A stretch of DNA of 45,571 nucleotides, from NCBI GenBank assembly GCA_049294415.1, contig JBAQCS010000037.1, positions 1 to 45,571 of the forward strand. The letters run 5' to 3'. A model generated the notes under the pieces. It did not search any database. It worked only from the letters and a program-made list of their open reading frames with translations, and had not been told where the DNA came from. This stretch comes from JAEZRQ01 sp049294415. GTDB lineage: Bacteria; Patescibacteriota; Patescibacteriia; Patescibacteriales; UBA12465. Shown here piece after piece: positions 23,282 through 30,484 of this stretch; position 1 is the stretch's first letter; every line of letters begins with the position of its first letter. A program made the position numbers and the translations under genes.

Positions 23282-24061
23282 ATGTGTTTATATAAAAAGC
23301 AAAAAAACTTTGCTCTTTATCATGGTGATTGTCTGGAAGAATTAAAAAGATTCCCAGAGAATTATTTTGATATGATATTTGCTGATCCGCCATACTTTTT
23401 GTCGGGTGGTAGTTTTAGTTGTCAAAATGGAAAAATGGTTAGTGTTAAAAAAGGAGAGTGGGATTTAAGTAATGGTTTCCAAAAAGATTTTAATTTTCAT
23501 CTGGAGTGGATTAAAGAATGTCGTCGAGTATTAAAACCTCACGGCACAATTTGGGTTAGTGGAACTTATCACTCTATATATCAGTGTGGTTTTATTTTAC
23601 AAAATACCAAATATCATATTTTAAATGATATTTCTTGGTTTAAACCAAATGCTGCCCCTAATTTGAGTTGCCGCTTTTTTACTGCTAGTCACGAAACTTT
23701 AATTTGGGCGAGAAAAGAAAAAAAAGCCAAACATATTTTTAATTATCAAGATATAAAAGAAGGTGCTTGGTCAGAAGATGAGTTTAAAAAACCGCACATG
23801 CAGATGCGTTCGGTCTGGTCTATGGGTACACCTAAAAAAGAAGAAAAAGTATTTGGTAAACATCCAACTCAGAAACCTTTAGATTTACTAAAGAGAATAA
23901 TTTTAGCTAGTACCAAAGAGGGTGATATAGTGCTTGATCCTTTTACGGGCAGTTCGACTACTGGTGTGGCGGCTAATTTACATAAAAGAAAATTTGTTGG
24001 CATAGATTCCGATAAAAATTATTTAGATCTTTCCCTGCAAAGATTAAAAGTATTAGCGTAA
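23282..24061 (+). CDS. dpnA: DpnA-like second DNA adenine methyltransferase
   Basis: 259 residues. The order of motifs is DPPY first (MIFADPPYFLSGGSFSCQNG, near residue 35) and the SAM-binding FxGxG-like DPFTGSSTTGVAA near the end, which is the beta-class N-methyltransferase layout of DpnA, distinct from DpnM. Known: in the pneumococcal DpnII system DpnA also methylates single-stranded GATC and protects incoming transforming DNA. Position between dpnM and the nuclease gene matches that operon. A role in DNA uptake here is inference. Confidence 0.92.
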   Translation: MCLYKKQKNFALYHGDCLEELKRFPENYFDMIFADPPYFLSGGSFSCQNGKMVSVKKGEWDLSNGFQKDFNFHLEWIKECRRVLKPHGTIWVSGTYHSIYQCGFILQNTKYHILNDISWFKPNAAPNLSCRFFTASHETLIWARKEKKAKHIFNYQDIKEGAWSEDEFKKPHMQMRSVWSMGTPKKEEKVFGKHPTQKPLDLLKRIILASTKEGDIVLDPFTGSSTTGVAANLHKRKFVGIDSDKNYLDLSLQRLKVLA

Positions 24062-24067
24062 AAAAAT

Positions 24068-24622
24068 ATGTCAGAAGCTTTACCTAAAATGGAATTTAAG
24101 AGAAAAGAAGTGACCGTTTTTCCTTTAGCAGTTTTTCCGGCTAACAGCCATTTTCTTATTGGTATTTATCAAGGGTCTTTAAGTAAACATGATATTTTAA
24201 TAAAGTATAGACAAAAAAATAATGAAAAGTGGTCTAGAATAAGAACCCCAAAACATATACATTGGGCTGTCGATATTATGATAAAAATGCACTCAGATCC
24301 TAAAACAACAAAGTTATTTTTAGATTTTCTGTTAAATATTTGGGAGAATACCGCAGGAATAGAAAACAATAGTGATAGAAGGAAAATTTTAAATATAAAA
24401 AATTTGTTAGAATCTAACAGCAAGGAAATATCCGAATACTATAAATTAAGTAACCAAGGCGAATATAGCATCAATTTTTTAGTTTTATTAGCAAGGCTTT
24501 TAATGGTCCAAGAGAAGACAAATCTTAAAACTGCATATATGTTTAAAAAATTGCTTGAAAAATTAAGAAAAAATGAAGATATTTTTTCTATAGTTTCAAC
24601 TGCTACACATAATGGTAAATAA
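24068..24622 (+). CDS. Unknown protein inside the DpnII-type operon
   Basis: 184 residues; not recognised. It has no membrane segment or clear catalytic motif. The first half is strand-rich (FPANSHFLIGIYQGSLSKHDILIKYRQ), followed by HIHWAVDIMIKMHSD and a helical second half (LLARLLMVQEKTNLKTAYMFKKLLEKL). It lies 6 bases after the DpnA-like gene and 5 bases before the nuclease gene, so it belongs to the system. The classical dpnM-dpnA-dpnB operon has no gene here. It might be a control protein, a nuclease partner or an anti-restriction/abortive component; none of these is shown. Confidence 0.75.
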   Translation: MSEALPKMEFKRKEVTVFPLAVFPANSHFLIGIYQGSLSKHDILIKYRQKNNEKWSRIRTPKHIHWAVDIMIKMHSDPKTTKLFLDFLLNIWENTAGIENNSDRRKILNIKNLLESNSKEISEYYKLSNQGEYSINFLVLLARLLMVQEKTNLKTAYMFKKLLEKLRKNEDIFSIVSTATHNGK

Positions 24623-24627
24623 AAAAT

Positions 24628-25545
24628 ATGAAATTTATTAAATTCTATCAAGAAGCTCTGGGATGTAAAAATGAAGATGAAGTTTTTACTTATTTTCTAA
24701 ATAATTTAAAACCAAGTAATATGCTTTGGTCTTATTTTGTTAATTGGGAAAAAGTTTTTGAAAATACTAGTAAAATAGAATTAGCCTTAAATAGTTTAAA
24801 TTATTTAATTGGTAAGGATGATTTTGATAAAGCATTTAAATTTTTAGTTAAAGAAAACCCAGAAATTATTAAAGTAATTCCAGCCCTAGTTGTTCGTGAT
24901 GGTAGTAAAAGTACTAAATTTAAAATTTTAGTTGATTATACAAAGAAAAAATTAGTCTACGAAGATTACGACTTTTCTAAAAAAGAAATAACCGATAAAG
25001 ATATAGATAATTATTTATTATTTGTAAAAGAAACAGGCCTAAAGGATTTAATTATTTCTCAAAAGATTAAAAATCTTGTTGATTACATGATTGGAGTAGA
25101 AGCTGGTTTGGATAGTAATGGCCGAAAAAATAGAGGAGGACACTCGATGGAAGATATTGTTGGTTTTTTTATTGCTGATATTTGTAAAACTAAAGATTAT
25201 AAATATCTAAAAGAAGCCACATCTGAAAAAATAAAAGTTGAATGGGGTTTTGATGTGCCGGTTGATAAATCATCTCGTCGTTATGATTACGTTATTAATA
25301 CTGGTAAAGAGCTAGTTATTTTTGAAACTAACTTTTATGGCGGTGGAGGCTCAAAATTAAAATCAACCGCTGGGGAATATAGAGATTTATTTAATGTTTT
25401 AAATAGTAAGTATAAATTTGTTTGGATTACTGATGGTAAGGGGTGGATTGGCACATCTAGGCCGTTAAGAGAAACCTTTAATCATAATGATTATATTTTT
25501 AGCCTAGATATGATTGAAAAAGGTATTCTGGGTGAAATTTTGTAA
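24628..25545 (+). CDS. dpnB: DpnII-type restriction endonuclease (GATC)
   Basis: 305 residues, close to DpnII. Recognised from GLDSNGRKNRGGHSMEDIVG, RYDYVINTGKELVIFETNFYGGGGSKLKSTAGEYRDL and FVWITDGKGW, which are conserved in DpnII/MboI-type enzymes. Catalytic Asp and Glu of the PD-(D/E)XK fold are probably in RYDYVI and FETNFY. It should cut unmethylated GATC on double-stranded DNA. Last gene of the four-gene operon; both protective methylases are present and look intact, so the system is probably active. Confidence 0.93.
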   Translation: MKFIKFYQEALGCKNEDEVFTYFLNNLKPSNMLWSYFVNWEKVFENTSKIELALNSLNYLIGKDDFDKAFKFLVKENPEIIKVIPALVVRDGSKSTKFKILVDYTKKKLVYEDYDFSKKEITDKDIDNYLLFVKETGLKDLIISQKIKNLVDYMIGVEAGLDSNGRKNRGGHSMEDIVGFFIADICKTKDYKYLKEATSEKIKVEWGFDVPVDKSSRRYDYVINTGKELVIFETNFYGGGGSKLKSTAGEYRDLFNVLNSKYKFVWITDGKGWIGTSRPLRETFNHNDYIFSLDMIEKGILGEIL

Positions 25546-25589
25546 TTTTTAATTGATTATTTGCTAAAAATTTAAATATAAAAAAAGAC

Positions 25590-25618
25590 TTGTTATTTTT
25601 GTTAAATAGGAATAAAAT
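25590..25618 (+). promoter_or_regulatory. Promoter of the coiled-coil/DGQHR operon
   Basis: TTGTTA (25590-25595), 17-base spacer, TAAAAT (25613-25618). It lies 25 bases before the ATG at 25644 and makes this pair a unit separate from the DpnII operon. Confidence 0.6.
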
Positions 25619-25643
25619 CTTATGAAACAATAAATTTGCAATA

Positions 25644-26411
25644 ATGTCTGTAAAAAAAATAAAAATTTTACTTATTTTTCTCATCGGTGCTTTTATTTTA
25701 GTCCCAGATGTTTTTGCGTCTTCTAATAACGATCAGATAATAGAAGAATTGAATAAAAACATTAACTTTGTTATTGAGGAAAACTCAAAACTAAAAAGCG
25801 ACATTAATTTTATAAAAAATAATCAACAGGATTACGAAAATAAGTTAGATTTAATAACTTCTAATCAATTAAATGTATCGACAGCGAATGAGAAATTATT
25901 AGAAGCTATTAACACAAAGAACGAGGGGGTAGATTTTAAAGAAAAATATTGGGACATACTATTAAATCATGTAAAAATATATGGAGCCTTGTTTCTTCTA
26001 ATTGCCATTGGTCTTGGTATTTATAGAGCCGGAGAAGTAAGGAGTGCTAAGGAAGATTTTGATAAATTTATAGATCGTGGAAATGAAGATCTTGCAAGAA
26101 TTATTAAAAAGCAGGAGAGTGATTTTAGTGAAATTAAGGATAAATTTATTGTCGAAATTGATGAAGTTAAAAACCAATATGCTGCGAAACTTGCAGATAA
26201 GATTGATTCTTTGAAGATTGAGGCGTCGCAGATTGCAACGAGAGACATAATTGATGGAATTTCAAAAAAATTATTAGACTATGTTTACAATCAGCCAGGT
26301 TATGATGAAACTAAAATTAAAGAAATAAAGGAAATTATGAATGGACTTGCTTTGTCGGAACCAATTGATGATAATTTTGATTTTAAGGGTAAAGACCCTA
26401 GAAAGGATTAG
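25644..26411 (+). CDS. Membrane coiled-coil protein paired with a DGQHR protein
   Basis: 255 residues; family not recognised. A signal peptide or first membrane segment lies at about 5-24 (KIKILLIFLIGAFILVPDVF), followed by a coiled coil (about 28-95, IIEELNKNINFVIEENSKLK), a membrane segment (about 108-128, IYGALFLLIAIGLGIY) and a second charged coiled coil (about 135-205) reaching into the cytosol. The C-terminus GLALSEPIDDNFDFKGKDPRKD is flexible. Codon use is strongly ATA/AAT-rich. The DGQHR gene follows 7 bases later. The shape suggests a membrane sensor or tether for a cytosolic partner. Confidence 0.75.
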   Translation: MSVKKIKILLIFLIGAFILVPDVFASSNNDQIIEELNKNINFVIEENSKLKSDINFIKNNQQDYENKLDLITSNQLNVSTANEKLLEAINTKNEGVDFKEKYWDILLNHVKIYGALFLLIAIGLGIYRAGEVRSAKEDFDKFIDRGNEDLARIIKKQESDFSEIKDKFIVEIDEVKNQYAAKLADKIDSLKIEASQIATRDIIDGISKKLLDYVYNQPGYDETKIKEIKEIMNGLALSEPIDDNFDFKGKDPRKD

Positions 26412-26418
26412 ATTTTCT

Positions 26419-27705
26419 ATGAAAAAAATAAATATTTTAAAAAACAATTCAATATCTAGTAATACATTTACGGCAAATATTAATTTTTTTGATTTGCAAA
26501 AAATAGCCAGATTAACCGTTAGAGATGATGATAACAAAGAAGATTCATATCAAAGAAGAATTGATCCGGAAAGAACAAAAAAAATAGTTAAATATATTGA
26601 GAAGAGTTTATTTACTGAAGATGAGGATAGATTAATGGACAAAAGTGATATTGTATCTTTATTCCCATCTTCAATAATAATAGCGTTTGATTCAGAAATA
26701 ATTGAAGACGAAGATGATCAAAATTTTGATAATTTAACTATATACAAAAACGGAGATAATTATGAACTCTTAATTCCAGAAAAGATTGATAATAAGCCAG
26801 CATTAATTGTTGACGGTCAACATCGATATGCTGGTGTTAATTATTTTTTTGAAAAATATTCGAATTTAAGAAATTTGGTAACCATTGAATTTCCAGTAAC
26901 TATTTTATTAAATTATGATTTTTATCAGCAATCAGGGGTTTTTGCTAATGTTAATTTTAATCAAAAACAGGTTAATAGATCTCTTTACTATGATATTTTT
27001 GGAGAAATGCCAGAAGATAAAAATGATATAACATTTGTTCATTTTTTATCTAAATATTTAAACAATGAAAATGATAGCCCATTTAAAGGAATGATTAAGA
27101 TGCTTGGTGATGAAAAATTTGGCATAATAACTCAGTCATTTATTTCGGAGTGTATAACGCCTTTAGTTAGAAAAAATGGTATTTTTTATAAATATTTTTG
27201 CGAATATAAGGATGGCAACAGCGGTAAAGAGTCATTTAATTTTGTTCTTAATTGTATAAAAGAATTTTTTAATATAATAAAAGATAATTTTCCCGATCTA
27301 GTCCCAAAGAAAAATATTATAGGCTATTATGTAAGACAAGAATATAAAAGTATAGTCTTTAAAACAACTGGAATAGGAGCGCTTTTCAAGTTGCTAAATT
27401 ATGTTGGCATTGATAATCAATTAAATGAAGTGTATATAAAATACTTAAAGGAGGAAAATATTTTTAATGATCCTGCTTATTATCAAGGTGCTGGCAAGGG
27501 GATGCAAGACAAATTGTTTAAAAGAATTAAAAATATTATTGACTATAAAAAAGATATTATTGGTAAAGAGTTTAATAATTCAATAATAGATGATATTAGA
27601 TTAAAAGACGTCGATGGAAGATTAATGAATGAGATTTTTATGAGAAATGGTACAAAAACATTAATTAATGATATTGAGTTAGAAGAAATAAGAAAGTTAT
27701 TTTAA
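26419..27705 (+). CDS. DGQHR-domain (DndB-like) protein
   Basis: 428 residues from the ATG at 26419; an in-frame ATG at 26341 lies inside the previous gene and adds residues unlike the family. The naming motif is in LIVDGQHRYAGVNYFF (Asp132 onwards). Also typical are the N-terminal SYQRRIDPERTKKIVKYIEKSL and FANVNFNQKQVNRSLYYDIFG. Known: DGQHR proteins include DndB, which controls DNA phosphorothioation, and have a ParB-like fold with ATPase activity reported for DndB. None of the other dnd genes is here, so this is a stand-alone copy teamed with a membrane coiled-coil protein. Function unknown; defence or DNA sensing is a reasonable guess. Confidence 0.88.
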   Translation: MKKINILKNNSISSNTFTANINFFDLQKIARLTVRDDDNKEDSYQRRIDPERTKKIVKYIEKSLFTEDEDRLMDKSDIVSLFPSSIIIAFDSEIIEDEDDQNFDNLTIYKNGDNYELLIPEKIDNKPALIVDGQHRYAGVNYFFEKYSNLRNLVTIEFPVTILLNYDFYQQSGVFANVNFNQKQVNRSLYYDIFGEMPEDKNDITFVHFLSKYLNNENDSPFKGMIKMLGDEKFGIITQSFISECITPLVRKNGIFYKYFCEYKDGNSGKESFNFVLNCIKEFFNIIKDNFPDLVPKKNIIGYYVRQEYKSIVFKTTGIGALFKLLNYVGIDNQLNEVYIKYLKEENIFNDPAYYQGAGKGMQDKLFKRIKNIIDYKKDIIGKEFNNSIIDDIRLKDVDGRLMNEIFMRNGTKTLINDIELEEIRKLF

Positions 27706-27714
27706 AAAGCTTAT

Positions 27715-28407
27715 ATGAAATCCCCCAAAAAAATAGCCATCTTCGATATTGACGGCACTATCTTCCGTTCCAGCCTACTTATCGAATTAGTAGAAGCCTT
27801 GATTAACAACGACCTATTTCCACAAAAAGCCAGAAATATCTACGCTCAAGCTTATAAGGATTGGTCTAACCGCCAAGGCTCTTATGAAGATTATATTGAT
27901 GCGGTAGTTTTAGCTTTTAAGAAAAATATTAAAGGCACAAATCATGATGCTTATCTTAAAATTGCTAAACAAGTAGTTAGTGACAATAAAGATAGGGTTT
28001 ATCGCTATACTCGTGACTTAATTAAAGATTTAAAAAAGAAAAATTACTACTTACTAGCTATATCTAATTCTCCTAAAGAAATAGTTCAAAGTTTTTGTCA
28101 TGAATTAGGATTTGATAAAGTTTATGGTCGGGAGTATGAAGTTGTTAATAAAATATTTACAGGAGAAACACTTCATTTAGATCTTATTTCTGATAAAGCT
28201 AAAATGTTACAGCACGCTATAGAAAAAGAAGAACTAACTTTAGTTGATTCAATTGGTGTTGGTGATTCAGAGGGCGATATTCCATTACTCAAGATGGTTG
28301 AATATCCTATTTGTTTTAATCCTAACAGCAAACTTTATGTTAAGGCTAAGAAATATGGTTGGAAAATAGTAGTGGAGAGGAAAGACGTCATTTATGAGAA
28401 AATTTAA
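27715..28407 (+). CDS. HAD-family phosphatase (SerB-like, subclass IB)
   Basis: 230 residues. Motif I IAIFDIDGTIF (Asp11 nucleophile, Asp13), an all-helical cap (about 20-100), motif II LLAISNSP, motif III Lys in SDKAKM, and motif IV GVGDSEGDIPLL. This is the HAD-IB layout of phosphoserine phosphatase-like enzymes; the substrate cannot be named, since many CPR members act on small phosphomonoesters. Codon use returns to the style of the core genome, marking the right edge of the accessory island, although it starts only 9 bases after the DGQHR gene. Confidence 0.9.
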   Translation: MKSPKKIAIFDIDGTIFRSSLLIELVEALINNDLFPQKARNIYAQAYKDWSNRQGSYEDYIDAVVLAFKKNIKGTNHDAYLKIAKQVVSDNKDRVYRYTRDLIKDLKKKNYYLLAISNSPKEIVQSFCHELGFDKVYGREYEVVNKIFTGETLHLDLISDKAKMLQHAIEKEELTLVDSIGVGDSEGDIPLLKMVEYPICFNPNSKLYVKAKKYGWKIVVERKDVIYEKI

Positions 28408-28420
28408 ACTAGAAAAATAA

Positions 28421-28450
28421 AAAAGCCCGGAAATTTCTTCCGAGCTTTTT
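28421..28450. terminator. Bidirectional terminator between the HAD gene and the 28474 gene
   Basis: AAAAGCCCGGA (28421-28431) pairs with TCCGAGCTTTT (28439-28449) with one C-A mismatch; A run before and T run after. Confidence 0.8.
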
Positions 28451-28473
28451 GTTTACACCTTTGTGTGACTAAT

Positions 28474-29628
28474 TTATCTGAACTTTAATTTCACAATATC
28501 AAAGGCAGTTATTCCTTTGTCTGTGATGTCGCTGCACTGATTAATTATCCAAGCTGTTGGCTTAAAGAACAAAACCCCAGCCCAGCTTTTTGAGTAATCT
28601 GCGCCGTCAAAAGGATCGACTTCTCCGGTTAAAAAGGTATAGAAACGATTAATAGTTTTGCCACTGATAGCTGATATTATTTTTACCGCTAAAGCTGATA
28701 ACGCACCAGTTAGAAAAGCTACCAACCAAATAACTACCTGATTATCCAGATGATTGTAGTAGATGAAATAACAGATAGTGGTAACGGTTAGGGTTATAAT
28801 TAACACGCTTAATTCTTGTCGACTCTTTATTAATTGGATTATGTATTTACATAAACCAACTATGGCTATTAATATCAGGCTTATAACAAGTAATGTTAAC
28901 CCGTAAGAAAACATATAAATAATCAGAGTAATCATTCCTGCGACAAAGATAGCAGCCAACACCATCAAGCTAAAGAATTGAGCCGTCATCTTAACAATCA
29001 CGCCAATCGTTTTCCATTTAGTGTAGAATTGAAAATCGGCATAGAATTCATTTAAGGATTTTTCCGATATTTTTAGAGAGTTAATCCCCGTGCTAATAGC
29101 TAATGATAATAATGACAGTAATTTAAATGAATCAGAAAAAGACATTTTTTGACCACCACCTTCAAATTCTAAAAATCCAGCCTGATACATTAGATATCCT
29201 GTCGTGATAGATAGAGCCGCTAAAACAATTATTTCCTGAACTAAATAAAAGTTCATAGGGTGTTGTTTTAACCAACGGTTAAATTCCATAATTAATCTGG
29301 CCGCCCATTTCCCAAACATAATAAATGGTATTAGCAATACGCTCAGCCTTTTGAGATTAATTGAAAGCACTAAGTATTTTAATTTTTGGTAAGTTGCCTT
29401 AATCGGTAAATTGATATGAGGCAGCGTGAAGCTTAGCTTTTTAATTATCCAATTTGGCCAATTTGCCAATTTAGTTAAGTTGCGCCAGACGTAGCCCAGA
29501 AAACAACCGCAGAATGTTCCTATTGGAACCATTAGAAAATGGTGTTGTCCCGTAAAATAATAGGCATAACCGCCCATTAAAATACCCAGTAAGCCACCCA
29601 AAAAAGCAGACAATAATTTACTTTTCAT
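28474..29628 (-). CDS. Unknown polytopic membrane protein
   Basis: 384 residues; family not recognised. The N-terminus LLSAFLGGLLGILMGGYAYYF is a Gly-rich membrane segment, and a second follows (FLMVPIGTFCGCFLGYVW). After a basic amphipathic stretch (about 55-95) come about six more membrane segments, with the last at LVAFLTGALSALAVKIISAIS. The C-terminus is soluble and contains GEVDPFDGADYSKSW. No transporter or enzyme motif is visible. It has its own promoter and the GAACCTTAAAAA leader motif, as do other unknown minus-strand genes here. Confidence 0.75.
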   Translation of the reverse strand: MKSKLLSAFLGGLLGILMGGYAYYFTGQHHFLMVPIGTFCGCFLGYVWRNLTKLANWPNWIIKKLSFTLPHINLPIKATYQKLKYLVLSINLKRLSVLLIPFIMFGKWAARLIMEFNRWLKQHPMNFYLVQEIIVLAALSITTGYLMYQAGFLEFEGGGQKMSFSDSFKLLSLLSLAISTGINSLKISEKSLNEFYADFQFYTKWKTIGVIVKMTAQFFSLMVLAAIFVAGMITLIIYMFSYGLTLLVISLILIAIVGLCKYIIQLIKSRQELSVLIITLTVTTICYFIYYNHLDNQVVIWLVAFLTGALSALAVKIISAISGKTINRFYTFLTGEVDPFDGADYSKSWAGVLFFKPTAWIINQCSDITDKGITAFDIVKLKFR

Positions 29629-29636
29629 TTTGCTAA

Positions 29637-29648
29637 TTTTTAAGGTTC
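29637..29648 (-). repeat. Leader motif GAACCTTAAAAA, copy 3
   Basis: Minus-strand GAACCTTAAAAA, 8 bases upstream of the start codon at 29628; identical to 7519-7530 and 15852-15863. Confidence 0.7.
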
Positions 29649-29661
29649 GATTTAACTAACT

Positions 29662-29690
29662 AAAATACCACTATCGTCAAATAACGTCAA
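29662..29690 (-). promoter_or_regulatory. Promoter of the 29628 gene
   Basis: Minus strand: TTGACG (29690-29685), 17-base spacer, TATTTT (29667-29662). Confidence 0.7.
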
Positions 29691-29710
29691 GACTCATAGA
29701 TAATGGGTAA

Positions 29711-29751
29711 TTGTCACTATAATTGACAAATAATCAATTTTGTGATATAAT
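29711..29751 (+). promoter_or_regulatory. Consensus promoter with inverted repeat, upstream of the 29789 gene
   Basis: TTGACA (29723-29728), 17-base spacer, TATAAT (29746-29751): a perfect consensus promoter. TTGTCA (29711-29716) and TGACAA (29724-29729) form an inverted repeat over the -35 box, a possible operator. Confidence 0.8.
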
Positions 29752-29788
29752 ATCTTTAGTTAATTAATAACACTAAATATACCAAATC

Positions 29789-30169
29789 ATGAAAGAACTA
29801 ATGTTTTTACTGCTTATCGTGTTCGCAATCTCCATGATCTTCGCTTATCGCCACAACCTGAAGCATTTCTTCAGAGAAATGCATTATGGTAAAGACAAGT
29901 ACGTCACCATAAAAGCTATTATGTATGGCGATTACGAAGAATTTCGGGAAGCGTGCTACAAATTAATTAATTTCGAACGCTTCGGGTACGGAGGATGTGG
30001 CTGCTCTTATAGTCACCCCTCTGAAGAAGAAAAGAGGCTGATTGTCGAAGTAGCTCGTCAAAAAGGCTGGTTGTTAAGATTTATGTCTGATACTTCGGAA
30101 AATATGAGAAAAGTTTTCATTTATCCTGACAGCGTTAAAGAAGAAGAAATTTTTAGTCCAATCTTCTAA
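29789..30169 (+). CDS. Unknown small protein with one membrane anchor
   Basis: 126 residues; not recognised. A membrane segment at about 3-20 (ELMFLLLIVFAISMIFAY) is followed by a basic stretch (RHNLKHFFREMHYGKDK), so the body is likely cytosolic. The body has IKAIMYGDYEEFREACYKLINF and the unusual GYGGCGCSYSHPSEEEKRL with Cys70 and Cys72. It ends IFSPIF. It is a single-gene unit with a perfect consensus promoter and a strong terminator, which suggests high expression. G+C and use of C-ending codons (ATC, CTG, TAC, AAC) are higher at the 5' end than in neighbours. Confidence 0.75.
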   Translation: MKELMFLLLIVFAISMIFAYRHNLKHFFREMHYGKDKYVTIKAIMYGDYEEFREACYKLINFERFGYGGCGCSYSHPSEEEKRLIVEVARQKGWLLRFMSDTSENMRKVFIYPDSVKEEEIFSPIF

Positions 30170-30198
30170 AAGTAAGTTTGAACTAATAACCTTCTAAT

Positions 30199-30227
30199 GA
30201 GATCCAAGCAATTGGGTCTCTTTTTTT
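30199..30227 (+). terminator. Terminator of the 29789 gene
   Basis: GAGATCC (30199-30205) pairs with GGGTCTC (30214-30220) with one G-U pair, followed by TTTTTTT. Confidence 0.88.
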
Positions 30228-30234
30228 ATACCAA

Positions 30235-30270
30235 TTGATTTTATTAATTCTAAGTATTAGAATTAATAAA
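30235..30270 (+). promoter_or_regulatory. Promoter overlapped by a perfect 14-bp inverted repeat
   Basis: TTGATT (30235-30240), 17-base spacer, TAGAAT (30258-30263). The spacer and -10 lie inside a palindrome with arms TTTATTAATTCTAA (30240-30253) and TTAGAATTAATAAA (30257-30270) around GTA. It may be an operator or an RNA hairpin at the start of the transcript. It drives the four-Cys miniprotein and probably the HD gene. Confidence 0.55.
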
Positions 30271-30305
30271 CGGTCTATTTTCAAAATCAATTAAATTAAA
30301 AATAT

Positions 30306-30476
30306 ATGTCTCACGAAATTGAAGCTGACTTCGTTGCTTATCACACTAACGAAGACAAGCAATGCCACAAATGCACTAGTTATGCTGAGTTTGACGGCAA
30401 AGGTTACTGCAGTGAATTACAAATGGAAGTACCTCCTGTTGGCCACTGCGATTTTTTTCAATCTAAAGACTTCTAA
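30306..30476 (+). CDS. Four-cysteine miniprotein (probable metal or Fe-S site)
   Basis: 56 residues from the ATG at 30306 to TAA at 30476. Cysteines at 20, 23, 35 and 48 in the order C-x2-C-x11-C-x12-C (QCHKCTSYAE, GYCSEL, GHCDFF). The layout, with aromatic residues next to the cysteines, recalls small zinc ribbons or high-potential iron-sulfur proteins, but I cannot assign a family. No signal peptide. The HD-domain gene starts 8 bases after its stop, so they share a transcript. Coding is supported by the ordered Cys pattern, the tight fit to the next gene and C-ending codons. Confidence 0.7.
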   Translation: MSHEIEADFVAYHTNEDKQCHKCTSYAEFDGKGYCSELQMEVPPVGHCDFFQSKDF

Positions 30477-30484
30477 TCTAAACT

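Noticed and set aside
25644..27705. Dnd phosphorothioation system
   Set aside because: Only the DndB-like DGQHR protein is present; no DndA, C, D or E genes.
20031..28407. Prophage or integrative element with integrase
   Set aside because: No integrase, phage structural gene or clear copy of the tRNA 3' end was seen; the island is named by content and composition only.
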